Source: Chloroflexota bacterium | GTDB taxonomy: Bacteria > Chloroflexota > UBA6077 > JACCZL01 | Direction: 5' to 3' | Length of the DNA stretch: 64,000 nt | NCBI GenBank assembly: GCA_020845495.1 | Contig: JADLFM010000041.1 | Coordinates: forward strand, 1-64,000 | In this document: piece after piece, positions 43,215 to 51,979 of the stretch | Layout: every line of letters begins with the position of its first letter | Position numbering within the stretch: the first letter of the stretch is position 1 | Translations under genes and position numbers: made by a program | Notes under the pieces: model-generated | Seen by the model: the letters and a program-made list of their open reading frames with translations, nothing else | What the model was told of the DNA's origin: nothing | The model's database searches: none

Positions 43215-45575
43215 ATGCCGCGTCGCAAACGATCTTCGGGCGCCAAGACGTCCGATCTGCCGGTCCTGCCCGTTCGAAACACGGTGCTGTTTCCGCACGT
43301 GGTCACGCCGCTCTTCGTCGATCGCGAACGCTCGTTGCGCGCCATTGAGGAGTCGATGGGCGGTGAGCGGACGCTGGTCGTGCTCGCTCAGCGCGACCCG
43401 GAGATCGAACGGCCCGGTCAGGAAGACCTGTATGCGATCGGGACGGAGGCCGTCGTCGGGCGGGTGCTGAAGATGCCAGATGGCTCCACGTCGGCACTCG
43501 TGCAGGGTCAGCGCCGGGTGCGGGTGGTCGGGTTTGCCGGCGACGATCCGTACCTGCGCCTCTCGGTCCAGCCAATCGAAGACCCGCCGTACGAAGCAAC
43601 CGAGGTCGAGGCGCTCATCCGAGCCGTGATCGGCATGTACGAGAAGGTGGTCAAGCTGAGCCGAGTGATCCCGGACGATCACTACGTCGCCGCGATCAAC
43701 ATCGACGAGCCTGGCTGGCTGGCCGACTTCGTGGTTTCGGACCTCGAGTTGTCGGTGCCTGACCGCCAGGACATCCTCGAGACGCTGGAGCCCGTCGATC
43801 GGCTGCACAAGGCCAGCGTCTTCCTGGCCCGCGAGCTCGACGTCCTGGAATTGCAGAGCAAGATCCATTCGCAGGTCCAGGAGGAAGTCGACAAGAATCA
43901 GCGCGAGTACTTCCTCCGCGAACAGCTCAAGGCGATCCAGAAGGAGCTTGGCGAGACCGACGCTCAGGGACGGGAAGTCCTGAAGCTGCGGGAAAAGATC
44001 GCCGCCGCCGGACTGCCCGAGGACGTGCGTGCCCGTGCGGACGACGAGCTCGAGAGGCTGGCCGCAATGCCGACGATGTCTCCCGAGGTCGGGATGGTCC
44101 GCAGCTACCTGGAGTGGATCGCCGGCCTGCCCTGGTCACACCAGACGACCGATCAGCTCGACATCGAGCGAGCGGCGCGGGTGCTCGACGAGCACCACTA
44201 CGGGCTCGGCCGTGTCAAGGAACGCATCCTCGAGTACATGGCGGTCCGTAAGCTCGCAGCCGGCCGGATGCGTAGTCCAGTGCTGTGCTTCGTGGGACCG
44301 CCCGGCGTCGGCAAGACCAGTCTGGGGAAGGCAATCGCCGCCGCCATCGGGCGTCGCTTCGTGCGGGTCTCGCTCGGCGGGGTGCGCGACGAAGCCGAGA
44401 TTCGGGGGCACCGCCGCACCTACATCGGGGCGTTGCCGGGCCGGATCATCCAGACGATGCGCACGGGCGGCACGATCAACCCGGTCTTCATGCTCGACGA
44501 GATCGACAAGCTCGGCGTCGACTTCCGGGGCGACCCCTCGTCAGCGCTGCTCGAAGTGCTCGACCCGGAGCAGAACGCCGGCTTTTCCGACCACTACCTT
44601 GACGTGCCGTACGACCTCTCGCACGTCATGTTCGTCACCACCGCGAACGTCCTCGATCCGATCCCGCCGGCCTTGCGTGACCGGATGGAAGTGATCGAGC
44701 TACCGGGCTACATCGAGGACGAAAAGTACGAGATCGCGCGGCGCTTCCTGATCCCGAAGCAGACCTACGAGCACGGGCTAAACGGCTCCAGGCTCCGCTT
44801 CTCGGAGGACGGGGTGCGGCGGATCATTCGGGCCTACACCCATGAGGCTGGCGTTCGAAACCTCGAACGGCAAATCGCCGCCATCTGCCGGAAGGTCGCT
44901 CGCAAAGTCGCGACGGGCGCCACGCCGCGTATCACCATCAGCACCAAGAATCTGACGGAGTACCTGGGCCGTCCCCGCTTCACCCACAATCTGGCCGAGG
45001 AGCGGGATGAGGTCGGGATCGCGACGGGGGTCTCGTGGACGCCGGCCGGCGGGGACGTCATGGCCGTCGAAGCAAGCCTGCTCGAAGGGAAAGGCCAGCT
45101 CGTGCTGACCGGCCAGCTCGGCGACGTGATGAAAGAGTCGGCCCAGGCGGCGCTGAGCTATGCGCGCTCGCGTGCTGGCGAGCTCGGACTGGCGGCCCGC
45201 TTCTACGAGACGACCGACGTCCACATCCACGTGCCGGCCGGCGCCATCCCCAAGGATGGCCCATCGGCCGGGATCACGATGGCCACGGCGCTCGTCTCGG
45301 GCCTGACTCGACGGCCCTCGCACCGGGAAGTGGCGATGACGGGCGAGATCACCTTACGCGGGCGGGTACTTCCCGTCGGAGGCATCCGCGAGAAGGTCGT
45401 CGCCGCGCACCGAGCCGGCATCAAGACCTTTATCCTCCCGAGCGACAACCTGAAGGATCTGGACGACGTCCCCGAGGACGCACGGCGGGAGCTCAACTTC
45501 GTGCCAGTCGAGACGATGGATGACGTGCTGACGGTGGCGCTGCATCAGATGGCCATCGAGTTGCGGGCCGTCTGA
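43215..45575 (+). CDS. lon: Lon, ATP-dependent serine protease
   Basis: A 786-residue LonA-type protease, the usual length. Domains in order: N-terminal substrate-binding domain (14-205), coiled coil (205-265), AAA+ module with Walker A GPPGVGKT (361-368) and Walker B VFMLDEID (424-431), and the C-terminal protease domain (about 595-786) with catalytic Ser684 in PKDGPSAG and Lys727 in [10 protein letters not shown]. All catalytic residues are intact. It degrades misfolded and regulatory proteins in the cytoplasm. The ATG at 43215 follows GGAG by 9 nt; a GTG two codons earlier is possible. It is monocistronic, ending at a 14-bp hairpin. Confidence 0.97.
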   Translation: MPRRKRSSGAKTSDLPVLPVRNTVLFPHVVTPLFVDRERSLRAIEESMGGERTLVVLAQRDPEIERPGQEDLYAIGTEAVVGRVLKMPDGSTSALVQGQRRVRVVGFAGDDPYLRLSVQPIEDPPYEATEVEALIRAVIGMYEKVVKLSRVIPDDHYVAAINIDEPGWLADFVVSDLELSVPDRQDILETLEPVDRLHKASVFLARELDVLELQSKIHSQVQEEVDKNQREYFLREQLKAIQKELGETDAQGREVLKLREKIAAAGLPEDVRARADDELERLAAMPTMSPEVGMVRSYLEWIAGLPWSHQTTDQLDIERAARVLDEHHYGLGRVKERILEYMAVRKLAAGRMRSPVLCFVGPPGVGKTSLGKAIAAAIGRRFVRVSLGGVRDEAEIRGHRRTYIGALPGRIIQTMRTGGTINPVFMLDEIDKLGVDFRGDPSSALLEVLDPEQNAGFSDHYLDVPYDLSHVMFVTTANVLDPIPPALRDRMEVIELPGYIEDEKYEIARRFLIPKQTYEHGLNGSRLRFSEDGVRRIIRAYTHEAGVRNLERQIAAICRKVARKVATGATPRITISTKNLTEYLGRPRFTHNLAEERDEVGIATGVSWTPAGGDVMAVEASLLEGKGQLVLTGQLGDVMKESAQAALSYARSRAGELGLAARFYETTDVHIHVPAGAIPKDGPSAGITMATALVSGLTRRPSHREVAMTGEITLRGRVLPVGGIREKVVAAHRAGIKTFILPSDNLKDLDDVPEDARRELNFVPVETMDDVLTVALHQMAIELRAV

Positions 45576-45619
45576 CGCGCTGGCAGGCCAGAGCCGGCCC
45601 CGCGCGGCTCTGACGCACA

Positions 45620-45651
45620 CGGGGAGGGATGCGTGTTCGCATCCCTCCCCG
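45620..45651. terminator. Hairpin terminator between lon and the TPR gene
   Basis: CGGGGAGGGATGCG (45620-45633) pairs perfectly with 45638-45651 around a TGTT loop. It lies 45 bp after lon and 95 bp past the end of the convergent TPR gene, so it may serve both. Confidence 0.82.
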
Positions 45652-45701
45652 CGTCTCTCCACGCACCTGGTGCCGTGACCTTCTGGTGCGCGGCCGTCCT
45701 T

Positions 45702-45753
45702 CGTCCTTACGGCTCGTCCTTACGGCTCGTCCTTACGGCTCGCCCTTACGGCT
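45702..45753. repeat. 13-bp tandem repeat over the TPR gene stop codon
   Basis: Four units of CGTCCTTACGGCT start at 45702, 45715, 45728 and 45741; only the last has a mismatch. Read on the minus strand, the unit next to the TPR gene contains its TAA stop (45748-45746), and the three following units repeat that TAA downstream. The arrangement mirrors the 14-bp array at 9035. Confidence 0.9.
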
Positions 45754-46585
45754 CGTCGTTCGCGTCGTTCTCGTCGCTGCTGGGGGTTGCGTCCATGTCG
45801 GCTTCGGCGACGTCCGCCGTCTCCGCATCCGGCTCGGCGTCTTCCATCATGTCTTCGTCTTCCTCGTCCATGTCGGTGCGGAAGACGCTCTCGCGGGTGT
45901 ACGCCCGCACTTCGGCTGCCTGAGTCGGGAAGGATGGACGATTGCGCATGCTCGGATCCCGGTACTCTTCGCGGACGATGATCCGGATGTGCCCTTCGTC
46001 GATCGACGTGATCGCCGCCGAGTAGCGGTTGCCGGTGCTCAGGAGCCGCATCACGCGCTGTGCGATCTTGGGCTCGAGTACGCCGACCTGCGCCCCTGAC
46101 TCCTCGAACACTCGGACGCGGCCATCCTCCACCCTCAGTTCGAGGCCGTCGCCGGCCGTCAGCGCCGCGATATCCTGATAACGAGCGACGTCCACCAGTT
46201 CGGTCACGGCCGTCTTGCCGCTCTCCTCGATGAACAGGCTTGGATCGACCCGTCGTGCAGGGGCCGTTGGGGCGACCGCCACCCGCGCCGCATGCGACTC
46301 CTCGACCAGCCTGGTGAGCCGGGCCAGGTTCTTCGCGGCGATCGAGTTGCTCGGGTCAGCCTCAGATGCCTTCTTGTAGGCATCGCGGGATTCGACGTAC
46401 TGCCCCAACTCCAGCAGCGCCTTGCCGAGCCGATTCAAGGTGTCGACGTCTTCGGGGAAATGCTCGAGGATCTGACGATTGGTGTCGGCAGCCTCGTGCC
46501 ACTTATTCTGCATCGCAAATTGAATCGCCTTCTCCGAACGAAGGCGCTTCATGCGGAGCCGTTCTTCTGACTGGAACACAGCCAT
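45746..46585 (-). CDS. TPR protein with acidic tail
   Basis: A 279-residue protein. Residues 14-85 form two tetratricopeptide repeats (AIQFAMQNKWHEAADTNRQILEHFPED and TLNRLGKALLELGQYVESRDAYKKASEADPSN). A middle segment (about 110-220) has no domain I recognise but includes a compact basic/beta stretch (GHIRIIVREEYRDPSM). The last 45 residues are almost entirely Asp/Glu/Ala (DMDEEDEDMMEDAEPD). Similar TPR plus acidic-tail proteins occur in Chloroflexota; the tail suggests binding to a basic partner. The ATG follows GAGGTG. It is alone, convergent with lon and divergent from leuC. Confidence 0.82.
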   Translation of the reverse strand: MAVFQSEERLRMKRLRSEKAIQFAMQNKWHEAADTNRQILEHFPEDVDTLNRLGKALLELGQYVESRDAYKKASEADPSNSIAAKNLARLTRLVEESHAARVAVAPTAPARRVDPSLFIEESGKTAVTELVDVARYQDIAALTAGDGLELRVEDGRVRVFEESGAQVGVLEPKIAQRVMRLLSTGNRYSAAITSIDEGHIRIIVREEYRDPSMRNRPSFPTQAAEVRAYTRESVFRTDMDEEDEDMMEDAEPDAETADVAEADMDATPSSDENDANDEP

Positions 46586-47034
46586 GGCATCACACCTCAG
46601 GGGTGGCGGGTGGCGGCGGACAACGGAGCCGCCGCGGGAGGGACAATCTCAAGCCGCGACCTGATCCGGAGCGTGAGGGATACCTGGCCGCAGCGTAACC
46701 TAGCCATTATACGGACCCTGTCAACGGGCATAGATGATCGGCAGAAAGCGTGCCGTATCCGATGTGCCCGCACCAGAGCGGGTCAGGGCGGCGAAGCAGC
46801 TATCAACGTTCATGATGGCAGAGGCAGGAACCTCTTGTTGCAGTTGTAGCAGCACGAGCGGTAGCATCGCGCAACAGGGGATTGCTACGGACGCGCGTAG
46901 GTCGATGCCGAGCAGGTCACACATTTAACCGCCTGACTCGGCCCAGCGGCCATCGACGGCCTGGCGGCCGACGACCGCACGGACGCCGACGGCGATGAGG
47001 CGTCCACCCTCGGATTGCGCCACAAGGGGGGCTC
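46586..47034. promoter_or_regulatory. Divergent region of the TPR and leuCD genes
   Basis: This 449-bp gap is the most AT-rich in the area. On the minus strand it has TTGACA (46724-46719) with TAGGTT 16 bp downstream, and a perfect TATAAT (46711-46706) only 7 bp from the TTGACA, so the exact TPR promoter is uncertain. No T-box or riboswitch for leuCD is recognisable. The leuC ribosome site is a run of G before 47035. Confidence 0.45.
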
Positions 47035-48450
47035 ATGGCAGGCTCACGTACGCTGTTTGACAAGGTCTGGGATGCGCATGTCGTGCGCCAGGCGCCCGCT
47101 GAGCCGGCGCTCCTGTACATCGACTTGCACCTCGTTCACGAGGTCACGTCGCCGCAGCCGTTCGAGAGCCTGCGCCTGAACGGTCGGCCGGTACGCCGCC
47201 CGGACCTGACCATCGCCACCGCCGACCACAACGTTGCCACCACCGACCGAACCCTGCCCATCGAAGACCCAATTTCGGCCCTGCAACTGGCAGCGCTGGA
47301 TCGGAACTGTGCCGAGTTCGGCCTCCGCCTGGAAGGGGCACTTAGCCCCTTGCAGGGCATCGTGCACGTGATCGGCCCCGAGCTTGGTCTGACCTTGCCA
47401 GGGATGACGGTCGTGTGCGGTGACAGCCATACCGCCACGCACGGGGCGTTCGGAGCCATCGCCTTCGGAATCGGTACGTCAGAGGTCGAACACGTCCTGG
47501 CGACCCAGACCTTGATCCAGGCGAAGCCAAAGCAGATGCAAATCCGGGTCGAGGGTGAACTGCCGCCCGGCGTAATGGCGAAGGACGTCATCCTCGGCAT
47601 CATCGGACGGATCGGCGTGGGCGGAGCCATCGGCCACGCCATCGAGTACGCAGGCTCGGCGATCCAGTCCCTGTCGATGGAAGAGCGGATGACCATCTCG
47701 AACATGTCGATCGAGGCCGGCGGCCGGGTCGGGTACATGGCGCCAGACGACACGACGTTCGCCTACGTCGAGGGCCGGCCCCACGCGCCGAAGGGGAAGC
47801 TCTGGGAACAGGCGCTGGACGACTGGCGAACCCTCCCGAGCGACGAGGGCGCGGTGTTCGACACCACGGTCGTCATCGAGGCGGCAGAACTGGTGCCGTA
47901 CGTCACGTGGGGCACCAATCCGAGCATGGTCGTTCCCGTCACAGATCGGGTGCCGGACCCGGCCAGCCTCACGACCCAGCTTGACCGCGAGGCGGCCCAG
48001 CGGGCGCTCGCGTACATGGACCTCAGGGCCGGCACCGCCATCGAAGACATCGATCTGGACCGGGTGTTCATCGGCTCCTGCACGAACGCTCGGATCGAAG
48101 ACCTGGAGGTCGCGGCGAAGGTCGTGCGTGGTAAGAAGGTGAGCCCGCGCGTTCGGGCGCTGGTGGTGCCCGGCTCGCAGCAAGTCAAGGCCGAGGCCGA
48201 GCGGCGCGGCCTGGACCGGGTGTTCACCGATGCCGGCTTCGAGTGGCGCGAGGCTGGCTGCTCGATGTGCCTGGGAATGAACCCGGACATCCTTCAACCC
48301 GGCGAGCGCTGCGCCTCGACGTCGAACCGCAACTTCGAGGGTCGCCAGGGCCGGGGCGGCCGCACGCATTTGGTCAGCCCGGCGATGGCAGCGGCGGCGG
48401 CGATTGCCGGCCACTTCGTCGATATTCGTGACTGGAAGCTGGAGGGCTAG
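47035..48450 (+). CDS. leuC: LeuC, isopropylmalate dehydratase large subunit
   Basis: The large subunit of 3-isopropylmalate dehydratase, which isomerises 2- to 3-isopropylmalate in leucine synthesis. At 471 residues it has the normal bacterial length. The [4Fe-4S] cluster ligands are Cys349 ([11 protein letters not shown]), Cys409 and Cys412 (GCSMCLGMN), at nearly the E. coli positions. Substrate motifs [13 protein letters not shown] (129-141) and the C-terminal [12 protein letters not shown] are intact. leuD starts 3 bp after its stop. leuA and leuB are not in the window. Confidence 0.97.
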   Translation: MAGSRTLFDKVWDAHVVRQAPAEPALLYIDLHLVHEVTSPQPFESLRLNGRPVRRPDLTIATADHNVATTDRTLPIEDPISALQLAALDRNCAEFGLRLEGALSPLQGIVHVIGPELGLTLPGMTVVCGDSHTATHGAFGAIAFGIGTSEVEHVLATQTLIQAKPKQMQIRVEGELPPGVMAKDVILGIIGRIGVGGAIGHAIEYAGSAIQSLSMEERMTISNMSIEAGGRVGYMAPDDTTFAYVEGRPHAPKGKLWEQALDDWRTLPSDEGAVFDTTVVIEAAELVPYVTWGTNPSMVVPVTDRVPDPASLTTQLDREAAQRALAYMDLRAGTAIEDIDLDRVFIGSCTNARIEDLEVAAKVVRGKKVSPRVRALVVPGSQQVKAEAERRGLDRVFTDAGFEWREAGCSMCLGMNPDILQPGERCASTSNRNFEGRQGRGGRTHLVSPAMAAAAAIAGHFVDIRDWKLEG

Positions 48451-48453
48451 GCG

Positions 48454-49077
48454 GTGGAGAAGTTCACCATCCACACTGGGAAGGTCGTCCCGCTCTATCG
48501 ACCGAACGTCGACACCGATCAGATCATCCCAGCCGTGCACCTGAAGCGCATCGAGCGGACCGGCTGGGGCCAGTTCCTCTTCGAGCGCTGGCGGCAGGAT
48601 CCCGCCTTCGTGCTGAATCGGTCGGAGTACCAGGACGGCACGATCCTGGTCGCGGGGGAGAGCTTCGGCATCGGCTCGTCGCGCGAGCACGCCCCCTGGT
48701 CCCTCCAACAGTACGGGTTCAAGGCCATCGTCGCGCCGTCGTTCGGCGACATCTTCTTCAACAACTCGGCGAAGAATGGCCTGCTGCTGATCAGGCTGCC
48801 CGAGGAACAATGCAAGCAGATCGCGGATTGGGCATCGGGCGAGCCGGGCTTCAGTCTGACGATCGACCTGGAGCAGCAGACGATCGACGACGGCCACGGG
48901 ATGCACCTGACGTTCGACGTCGAGCCGTTCCGCAAGCACTGCCTGCTGAACGGCCTCGACGACATCGGCCTGACGCTCGCGCATGCAGACGACATCGCGG
49001 CCTTCGAGCAGCGTCGTCCGGCCTGGCTCCCGATCACGACCCTGCCGAACGTCGAACTCTCGGTAGCTGGCAGATAA
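48454..49077 (+). CDS. leuD: LeuD, isopropylmalate dehydratase small subunit
   Basis: The small subunit of isopropylmalate dehydratase, 207 residues, forming the swivel domain that closes the LeuC active site. Visible motifs are [20 protein letters not shown] (about 17-36), the [18 protein letters not shown] loop that binds the substrate carboxylates, and [17 protein letters not shown]. The GTG start at 48454 lies 8 nt after a GGAGGG site inside the leuC end, so it is translationally coupled to leuC. A hairpin follows 20 bp after the stop. Confidence 0.97.
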   Translation: MEKFTIHTGKVVPLYRPNVDTDQIIPAVHLKRIERTGWGQFLFERWRQDPAFVLNRSEYQDGTILVAGESFGIGSSREHAPWSLQQYGFKAIVAPSFGDIFFNNSAKNGLLLIRLPEEQCKQIADWASGEPGFSLTIDLEQQTIDDGHGMHLTFDVEPFRKHCLLNGLDDIGLTLAHADDIAAFEQRRPAWLPITTLPNVELSVAGR

Positions 49078-49096
49078 CAGGCCAGTCTCAGACGAA

Positions 49097-49133
49097 CGCC
49101 GGCCCCACCGCCATTCTGGTAGCGGGGCCGGCG
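49097..49133 (+). terminator. leuCD terminator hairpin
   Basis: CGCCGGCCCC (49097-49106) pairs with GGGGCCGGCG (49124-49133); the 17-nt loop can itself fold weakly. It begins 20 nt after the leuD stop. Confidence 0.65.
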
Positions 49134-49175
49134 CCCTCACCCACGGGCGGCCCTGCTCGCTATCTAACCACCAGA

Positions 49176-49598
49176 TCAGCGTTTCGGGATGGCCGCCATC
49201 GCGTTGATCTCAATCAAGGCGTCCGGGTCCACAAACCCGCTCACGGCAACCAGCGTACTCGTGGGGTAGGGTGGCGAGAAGTAGCGTAGCCGGACCTCGT
49301 GGATCTCGTGCAGGCTGGCCATGTCTTTGACGAACACGGTCACCTGCACCACGTCCTCCATCCGCCCGCCCAACCGCTCGAGCGCTGTCTTCACGTTCTC
49401 CAACACCTGTTCGGTTTGACGTCGGATATCGCCCTTCCCGACGAGCTGGTTTTGCTCGTCCACCGCCAGTTGCCCCGCCACCCAGACCAGCCGCTCGAGC
49501 TTCGCTGCGTCGATGGCCAGCGCGTTGCAGAACGCCACCGGCATCCGCATGGCATTCTGACCAGCTACATCGCCAAAGGGCACGCTTTCGAACGCCAT
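49176..49598 (-). CDS. RidA-superfamily protein lacking the catalytic Arg and Glu
   Basis: A 140-residue Rid-family protein (VVWVAGQ-like LVWVAGQLAVDEQNQL, then DIRRQTEQVLENVKTALERLGG and VTVFVKDM). Against the RidA at 38128, the PPGRTAIG segment becomes PYPTSTLVAV, with no Arg, and the final IEIEAVG becomes IEINAMAA, replacing the second Glu with Asn132. Canonical imine deamination needs that Arg, so this copy belongs to another Rid subfamily of unknown substrate. The ATG follows AAAGGAGC. It is convergent with leuCD and probably monocistronic. Confidence 0.87.
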   Translation of the reverse strand: MAFESVPFGDVAGQNAMRMPVAFCNALAIDAAKLERLVWVAGQLAVDEQNQLVGKGDIRRQTEQVLENVKTALERLGGRMEDVVQVTVFVKDMASLHEIHEVRLRYFSPPYPTSTLVAVSGFVDPDALIEINAMAAIPKR

Positions 49599-49784
49599 CG
49601 GCTTGCTCCTTTCCCGTCACGTACGGTGGTGAATCAGTCCTACAGGGTACGGTGGCGAGTCTCGCAGGCCAGGTTGGAGGGAACGCGCGATCCGTGCTAT
49701 CTCGATCTGAGCCGCCATCTGGCAGGACGGCAGGCTCGTCCGTCAGCGTTGATGTACCTCGTGGATCTGACCGCTCGCACCGCT

Positions 49785-50432
49785 CTAGATGCGCGGCCGC
49801 GCCGGCCGGCCAAGGCCCGGGAACGAGCGCTCGATCGGCGTCCAAGACCGCCGGGAGCGTAGGTAGTGGTCGGCGCGCAGCAGCCCGACGACGGCGACGG
49901 AGTCCGAGATTTCGCCCGTCAGTGCCATCTCGACCGCTGCCGTGAGCGGCAGCCGCCAGAGTCGCAAGTCCTCGGTGCCCTCCGGCTCGGCCTCTCCGAG
50001 GGTCAGTCCCTCGGCCAGGAAGACGCAGCCCGTCTCGTCGGTGGCCGAGTTCGAGGTGTGGAGTTCGCCCAGGTAGGTCCAGCGCTCCGCCACGATACCG
50101 GTCTCCTCGCGTAGCTCACGCTGGGCAGCCGCAAGTGGCGTCTCCTCTTTCGAGCCGCCGCCCTCGGGAATCTCCCAGGAGTACAGGTCGAGTGTATAGC
50201 GATACTGCCCGACCAGGAACGTGTCGCCGTTGTCGGCCAGCGGCACCACGCCAATCGCCCAGGACTTGAACTGGACCACGCCGTAGATGCCGGGTTGCCC
50301 ATCAGGTCGGATGACCTGATCCTCGCGCACCCCGATCCACGAGTTCGCGTAGACCGGTCGCGACGCGAGGCACCGCCAGGGGTTAGCGTACTTGCCGCCA
50401 GAACTGTCTCCACCCTCGGGCCGTTCGGTCAC
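49785..50432 (-). CDS. Nudix hydrolase (ADP-ribose pyrophosphatase-like)
   Basis: A 215-residue Nudix protein with a complete Nudix box at 91-113 (G91, E97, R105-E106, E109-E110, G112), preceded by the YSWEIPEGGG strand typical of ADP-sugar pyrophosphatases. It would split a nucleoside diphosphate linked to a sugar or similar group, using Mg2+. Its GTG start overlaps the upstream gene's stop in GTGA (4 nt), so its translation is coupled to the AP-family hydrolase. That hydrolase could produce or share the nucleotide-type substrate; this link is inference. Confidence 0.92.
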   Translation of the reverse strand: MTERPEGGDSSGGKYANPWRCLASRPVYANSWIGVREDQVIRPDGQPGIYGVVQFKSWAIGVVPLADNGDTFLVGQYRYTLDLYSWEIPEGGGSKEETPLAAAQRELREETGIVAERWTYLGELHTSNSATDETGCVFLAEGLTLGEAEPEGTEDLRLWRLPLTAAVEMALTGEISDSVAVVGLLRADHYLRSRRSWTPIERSFPGLGRPARPRI

Positions 50433-51898
50433 CGGCCCTCGACCCGGCCAACGTCCAGGTAGCGGCGGCCATCGACCGTCGAGACCTGGAGTGTGAAGCG
50501 CCGGCCATGTGACGTCCGCTCGACCTCCGCGTGCCCAACCTCCATGTCGGCCGGGTCTGGGCCGCCTTCGAGGGCCTCACAGAGCACTCGCCCGTCTTGC
50601 GATGGGTCCGGCTCGAGGCCGAGCAGGTGCCCCAGCGTTGGAGCCAGGTCGACGTTGCCAGACGGCAAAGGATCGACGAACCCGTGCTTCAGGCCCGCCC
50701 CACCCATGACGAGGGTGTTGCGGATCTCCCAACCGCTGATGCCGCCGTGGCTGGCCAGGACGCCCGTGTCCAGACCGGCCGAGCGGCCGGCGCGCCCGTA
50801 CATGTTGACGGCATCGTCCCAGGCAAGCGAGCACAGCAGGTCCGGCGCGTGCTCGCCGTCCAATCCGATACTGGACAGCGGGAACGTGCCTTCGACGCTA
50901 CCCCAGGGGAAGGCGCGTGCGAAGACCGGCCCGCCAGCCGGCCACGCGAGCAGCGCCTGGCCAGCACGGCCGATGAGCGAGGCATCCCCATCCGGTGCGC
51001 TTACGTAGAGTGCGCCGCCGTTGCGGGCCAGCACGAGGCGGCCGTCGTCGAGCGCCGTGCTGAGCGCCAGGTCAGTGAAGGGTCCGTCCGGGCCAGCCGC
51101 GTCGAGCAGCGGATCGATGGTCACGTAGCCGTGGTCGGAGACGACCGCTGCCGTGGTCTCGGCCAGGATGCCCCGCTCTGCCAGCGCGGCCAGCACCATC
51201 CCGAGGTGGGTATCGGCATCGCGGATCGACGCCATCCCCTCCGGGCTGCCAAAGCCACGTGCATGCTGTGTCTTGTCTGGATCGGTGTGCCAAAAGACGA
51301 GCAAGGTCGGATCGAGGTCCGGCAGGACGTGTTCGACGATGGCACGAGTGAACCAGCGGTTTTGCGCCTGATTCGGGATCGTCACGGCCGGCATCGGCCC
51401 GAGCCGCTCGATGGCGGTGGCCAGCGCATCGGGCGGGGTCGGGATGACCGGGTGCAGCAGTCGGTCGCCCGCTTCGCTCCGTTCGTCGATACGCGGATGG
51501 CAGAGCATCGCCGAGCCGGGCGAGCCGGTGCTGACGACGACGGTCCGCCCGCCGCGCTCTCCGATGTGGTCGGCCAGGGTGTCGCAGAGCACGATCCGTC
51601 CACCCCGCAACTCGCGCAGCGCCGCCAGGGCACGGTGATCGCCCATGTTGATGGCGGCACGAGGATCGACCGCCTGCACGAACACGCTGTTCCCGAGGAT
51701 ACCGTGGCCGGCCGGCAGGCGCCCGGTCGCGAGCGATGCCGAGTTGATGCGGGTAACGGTCGGGAAGACGGCGTGGCTCTCGGCAAAGCGGACGCCGTCG
51801 GCGCCGAGCCGCCAGAGATTGGGAGTATGCTCCTCGGAGATCAGGTCTGGCCGCATGCCGTCCCAGACCATGACGAAGGCGCGCCGCGCCGCACTCAC
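50429..51898 (-). CDS. Alkaline-phosphatase-superfamily hydrolase (NPP-like)
   Basis: A 489-residue AP-superfamily protein of the type I phosphodiesterase/nucleotide pyrophosphatase group. Motifs: metal Asp13 (VMVWDGMRPD), nucleophile segment FPTVTRINSASLATG with Thr49, FWHTDPDKTQHARG and VVSDHGYVTI for the remaining metal ligands, and a late ASHGG His. It lacks a signal peptide and should be cytoplasmic. The GTG start has a GAGGAT site. It sits 82 bp downstream of the E2 gene and overlaps the Nudix gene by 4 nt. It is a distant relative of the phosphodiesterase at 10624. Confidence 0.88.
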   Translation of the reverse strand: MSAARRAFVMVWDGMRPDLISEEHTPNLWRLGADGVRFAESHAVFPTVTRINSASLATGRLPAGHGILGNSVFVQAVDPRAAINMGDHRALAALRELRGGRIVLCDTLADHIGERGGRTVVVSTGSPGSAMLCHPRIDERSEAGDRLLHPVIPTPPDALATAIERLGPMPAVTIPNQAQNRWFTRAIVEHVLPDLDPTLLVFWHTDPDKTQHARGFGSPEGMASIRDADTHLGMVLAALAERGILAETTAAVVSDHGYVTIDPLLDAAGPDGPFTDLALSTALDDGRLVLARNGGALYVSAPDGDASLIGRAGQALLAWPAGGPVFARAFPWGSVEGTFPLSSIGLDGEHAPDLLCSLAWDDAVNMYGRAGRSAGLDTGVLASHGGISGWEIRNTLVMGGAGLKHGFVDPLPSGNVDLAPTLGHLLGLEPDPSQDGRVLCEALEGGPDPADMEVGHAEVERTSHGRRFTLQVSTVDGRRYLDVGRVEGR

Positions 51899-51979
51899 AG
51901 CCGATCCTCGTCGGCCGAGCGCCCGTGGCCGCTACCGGTGGTTGGACGAACCAGTGTCGCCATTACAGGTCAGCCCTTC

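Noticed and set aside
46610..46849. A frame upstream of leuCD ending in Asn-Leu-Leu-Leu-Gln-Leu-stop, which looked like a leucine attenuation leader peptide
   Set aside because: No ATG, GTG or TTG start or ribosome site lies close upstream in that frame, and no clear terminator/antiterminator pair follows it before leuC.
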